Assembly: GCA_030533445.1 (NCBI GenBank)
Contig: CM060081.1
Location: 37,254,111-37,318,110, forward strand
Length of the DNA: 64,000 nt
Origin: Cyprinodon diabolis
Taxonomy: Eukaryota; Chordata; Actinopteri; Cyprinodontiformes; Cyprinodontidae
Direction of reading: 5' to 3'
Part shown: one piece after another, positions 46,981-64,000 of the stretch
Position numbering within the stretch: position 1 is the first letter of the stretch
Layout of the letters: every line of letters starts with the position of its first letter
The notes under the pieces: generated by a model
Databases searched by the model: none
What the model was told of the DNA's origin: nothing
Seen by the model: only the letters and a program-made list of their open reading frames with translations
Translations under genes and position numbers: made by a program

Positions 46981-47899
46981 AACAAAGATTTCTTTACGTG
47001 TCCATTTATTGATCAAAGCGAGTTAAATTAATCCAATAACTTTATTATCTTCAAAAACCTTTTATTCAGTCCAGATTTTAAGAAAATGTACAATACTAAA
47101 TGAGCGAAGTTCCCCTTGAGGGACTGAATAATGGGTTTTATTGAAATGTATATCTATAAATGTTCAATAGAAATCCTTAAAATAGCTGAATCCTTTATAT
47201 AATCTATTTAAAAAGAATTTACCCTCCTGATTCATTTAGATATGAATTGAGTTTCTATTTGAAGTTTCTGACTTTTTTCCTCTCCGTTTTTTGTTTGACT
47301 TCAAAGGAATCGGTTTCCATCTCAAAGTATGAGTTGACTGAGCATATTTATGAATGTAACAGAAAAAGAAAAAAGGTTTTAAGCAAATATTTCCTCCATA
47401 AAGATTTATTATACGCTCTTGTTTTTGAAGAAACGACCAAACTTGGGGACCTATTTTCCCCCAGGAATGCAAACAGATTATGTGAATATATTCTCCACAT
47501 GAAGATTTATTGAACACATCCTTTAGTTAAACTTCAGACCTTTATTTAAGTTCACAGTTTAGTTTTAGAACTAAAGTCTGACATTGTTTAGAAAACTAGA
47601 TTATAACAGAAATGTTCTTCAATAAATAATTTCAGATAAACCTGCAGAAAACTGACAAAAGACAATATATTTTAAAAAGTTTTAATAATTTACATAAACT
47701 CTTAAAACTTTTACTGTGTGCAGATTAAAACAAATGCATAAATAGTTAATTCATGTCACTAAAAAACAAAAGACACTATAAATTACAGGTGTATATTTCT
47801 GCCTGTGGCCTAATTCAAAGGAATAAAGCAATGATTAGTTATTTCATTACAGTAAAAACTTTCGCTGGTCCTTCACGTTACTGTGGGACCTCAGAGTTC
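46981..47899. other. cpne1-fer1l4 intergenic region
   Basis: AT-rich sequence without a recognisable gene. In mammals SPAG4 lies between CPNE1 and FER1L4; no SUN-domain exon was recognised here. Confidence 0.5.
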
Positions 47900-48670
47900 T
47901 GGAAACCCACCCATGATGCCAGTGGCTTAAATACTTGTGTTGGGTGTGTTCAGTCGCTCAGAATGCTGAGAGGTCACTTAGAGAAGGTAGAGGGTAGTTA
48001 ATGATCATCCTGGTGAGGTTGATAAGCTTCTGTGGTGCAGCTTGCACACAGAAGATGCAGTAAGTTAGTACACCCAGCTCAGCCAACATGGTAGCAGCTC
48101 CTGCCTTTATTTGAGCTCTTTTTTAAAAAAAACGGAGACATAACCTGCATGATTATTGAGGTGTTAGAGCTCCATTTAAAGTCTACATGCATGTTCTCAA
48201 CCAGAAACTTGAAGCTGGCTTATCTCATTTGATGGTGATGAACACCTCTGTGAATGCAGAGGTGTTGATGATCAAGCTGTTATCCTTCAATCATCCAGGT
48301 GGCGTCTTCCCTCAACTGTTTTTATTTCCAGTAGAGGTGAATCCAGCCACGGTGGTTTCATTGGCAAATTGGACAGCCATGTTAATGTGGTTGCTTAATC
48401 AGTCAATCAAAAACTTCAAATACTGTAGAGCAGCCAAAAACTGCATGGCTAAATAAAAAAAGAAAAGCACAAGATGAGATAATAAAAGTAATAACAGTAA
48501 AATAAACCTACTAATCGGTGAAAAAGGTGTACAACAGGGGGCTAAGTACACAACCCCTGTGGAGTGCCAATGTTGTGACTTAAAAGTCTAACCCTTCAAA
48601 GAACAGTCTCTGATCCAGTAGCAGCAGGTCATAAAAAAGCTAATGTGTCCAATAGATTTGCTGATGTTAC
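47900..48670 (-). pseudogene. Antisense LINE reverse transcriptase relic
   Basis: On the minus strand near 48540-48580 the translation gives IGTPQGLCT, the GTPQG motif of non-LTR reverse transcriptases. Neighbouring text, such as GGCAAATTGGACAGCC (48363), resembles the order of conserved RT blocks in a decayed L2/Rex1-like element. Many frame breaks. Confidence 0.4.
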
Positions 48671-49064
48671 AATCTAATTTCAGAGACTTTTAAATGTTTT
48701 AGTTTGAAAGTGTAACTAACAGCATTACAGTGTTATATATATGGAATTCATATATATAGACACACAATACATTAGTTAAGTCACAACGAGTTAGTTTTGG
48801 TTGAATAAAGGTTTAAAAGTTCCTTTTTGTTCCACTTGGCCTGTCTGTTTGTACGTACGAGGAGTAAACGAGTTGAGCCTCTATTTGCTTTATCAAACAT
48901 TAGAAAGACCTGCCCAACGACACACTTTAACGAGCTTACATGTACAAATGTACACTCAGAGGACAGACTGGGTTAGTTTCCAACAACACTGAAGAGAGGA
49001 GAGTTAAAATATGCAGCCCTGATGCTAGAAAGCCCAACAGGAGATCAGACAGGTGAAGGCCATC

Positions 49065-63240
<14,176 letters not shown>

Positions 63241-64000
63241 GTTAGTGGTTAGACATTAATTCAGCAGATGACTCCTATAGATCTGCCCAATGAGAAGATA
63301 TGTTTAATTCCTTGTTCAGGAAGTGCTCTAAAAATGATTAAGCTTCATGAATCACTTATACTTTAACTTGAAAAAGGTATTTTGCACAGTTGTGGTTCTC
63401 AGGTAAAGGTTATAAGAAATTTGCTGTCAATTAAGTTTTCCATTTTAGCATTTCAGAAGATATGATCCATGCATCATCATATTCAGACGTTTTCTTCAGA
63501 AAGAGAAACCTAAAGTAGACTTAATGCTGTACAGTGGCTGCTGTTCTGTATCATTTACCTATTTAAAATCAATTTGAGAAGGACCAAGACATAAAACATT
63601 GCTTCACAACACATCTTCTCTACTCTTTACCCTCTAACCAAAGGGTCGATTTCATGGCCTAGCTGGTAAGGTGTTTAGTAGATATTTTAGAGCTACTTGT
63701 AAAACTGACCAATTTCAAAACCTATAGTAAGATATAACTGTAACTGAATCAAAAATCAGCCCGTAATACTTCTGTTAATGCAGAAACTCATTTAAAACAG
63801 TAAGATACCAGTGGGAAAAAAAGAATGCATTAAAGCAGTGAAAGTATGTAAGTGATGGTGCTGCTTTTTATTGTGGTTCACAGAAATAGACCAAAAAAGC
63901 TTGAATGAAATACTCAACCAATAACATTTCTGATAAGAAACTTATAGGGTATTATTGTCCATTGTCCACAATGCAACATTTGGAAATATGAAAGAAAAAA

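Noticed and set aside
47236..47517. Opposed 88- and 93-codon frames downstream of cpne1
   Set aside because: Each is the shadow of the other in AT-rich DNA; no homology recognised and no splice context.

Overview
The window is ordinary vertebrate nuclear DNA, almost certainly from a ray-finned (teleost) fish. The host genes have short GT-AG introns. The non-coding DNA is packed with fish-type transposons: Tc1/mariner, hAT and PIF/Harbinger miniature elements, Penelope, and relics of LINE reverse transcriptases. The species cannot be fixed from the sequence alone. All four host genes lie on the + strand.

Layout. (1) 1-7801: nfs1, mitochondrial cysteine desulfurase; the 5' end lies left of the window and the stop codon is at 7799-7801. 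(2) 12.34-23.85 kb: rbm12, with a CpG-rich non-coding first exon near 12.4 kb, a 7.5 kb intron and one large coding exon (19993-22716) carrying five RNA-recognition motifs. (3) 32.5-47.0 kb: cpne1 (copine-1), 15 coding exons giving 534 residues. A strong-looking promoter with three CCAAT boxes and a TATA box lies 2 kb upstream of its start codon. (4) 49.07 kb to the right edge: the first 20 coding exons (about 733 residues) of a type II ferlin. Its place next to cpne1 identifies it as fer1l4. From recalled mammalian maps, NFS1, RBM12, CPNE1 and FER1L4 keep the same order and orientation in mammals; SPAG4, which lies between the last two there, is not seen here.

Mobile DNA. Two nearly identical 1.61 kb Tc1-like elements with perfect 202 bp terminal inverted repeats sit 22 kb apart. 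The rbm12-intron copy is frameshifted; the cpne1-intron copy has an intact DD34E transposase. A third element from a different Tc1 lineage, also intact, begins 13 bases into a cpne1 intron. A 5'-truncated Penelope-like element with a GIY-YIG endonuclease and an 11 bp target duplication lies in another cpne1 intron. Other elements are a four-member hAT miniature family (two members with perfect 8 bp target duplications), a hAT nested in another hAT-like element, a fold-back hAT miniature element, two Harbinger-type elements with TTA duplications, a probable solo LTR, Tc1 relics and antisense LINE relics.

The four genes do not form one pathway. nfs1 supplies sulfur for iron-sulfur clusters, rbm12 binds RNA, cpne1 is a calcium-dependent membrane-binding protein, and fer1l4 is a multi-C2 membrane protein. 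I saw no CRISPR array, operon, rRNA or tRNA gene. The points most worth a second look are the intact and possibly recently active Tc1 elements, the 31-bp-phased CCAAT array, the spliced upstream ORF of rbm12, and the open fer1l4 frame.
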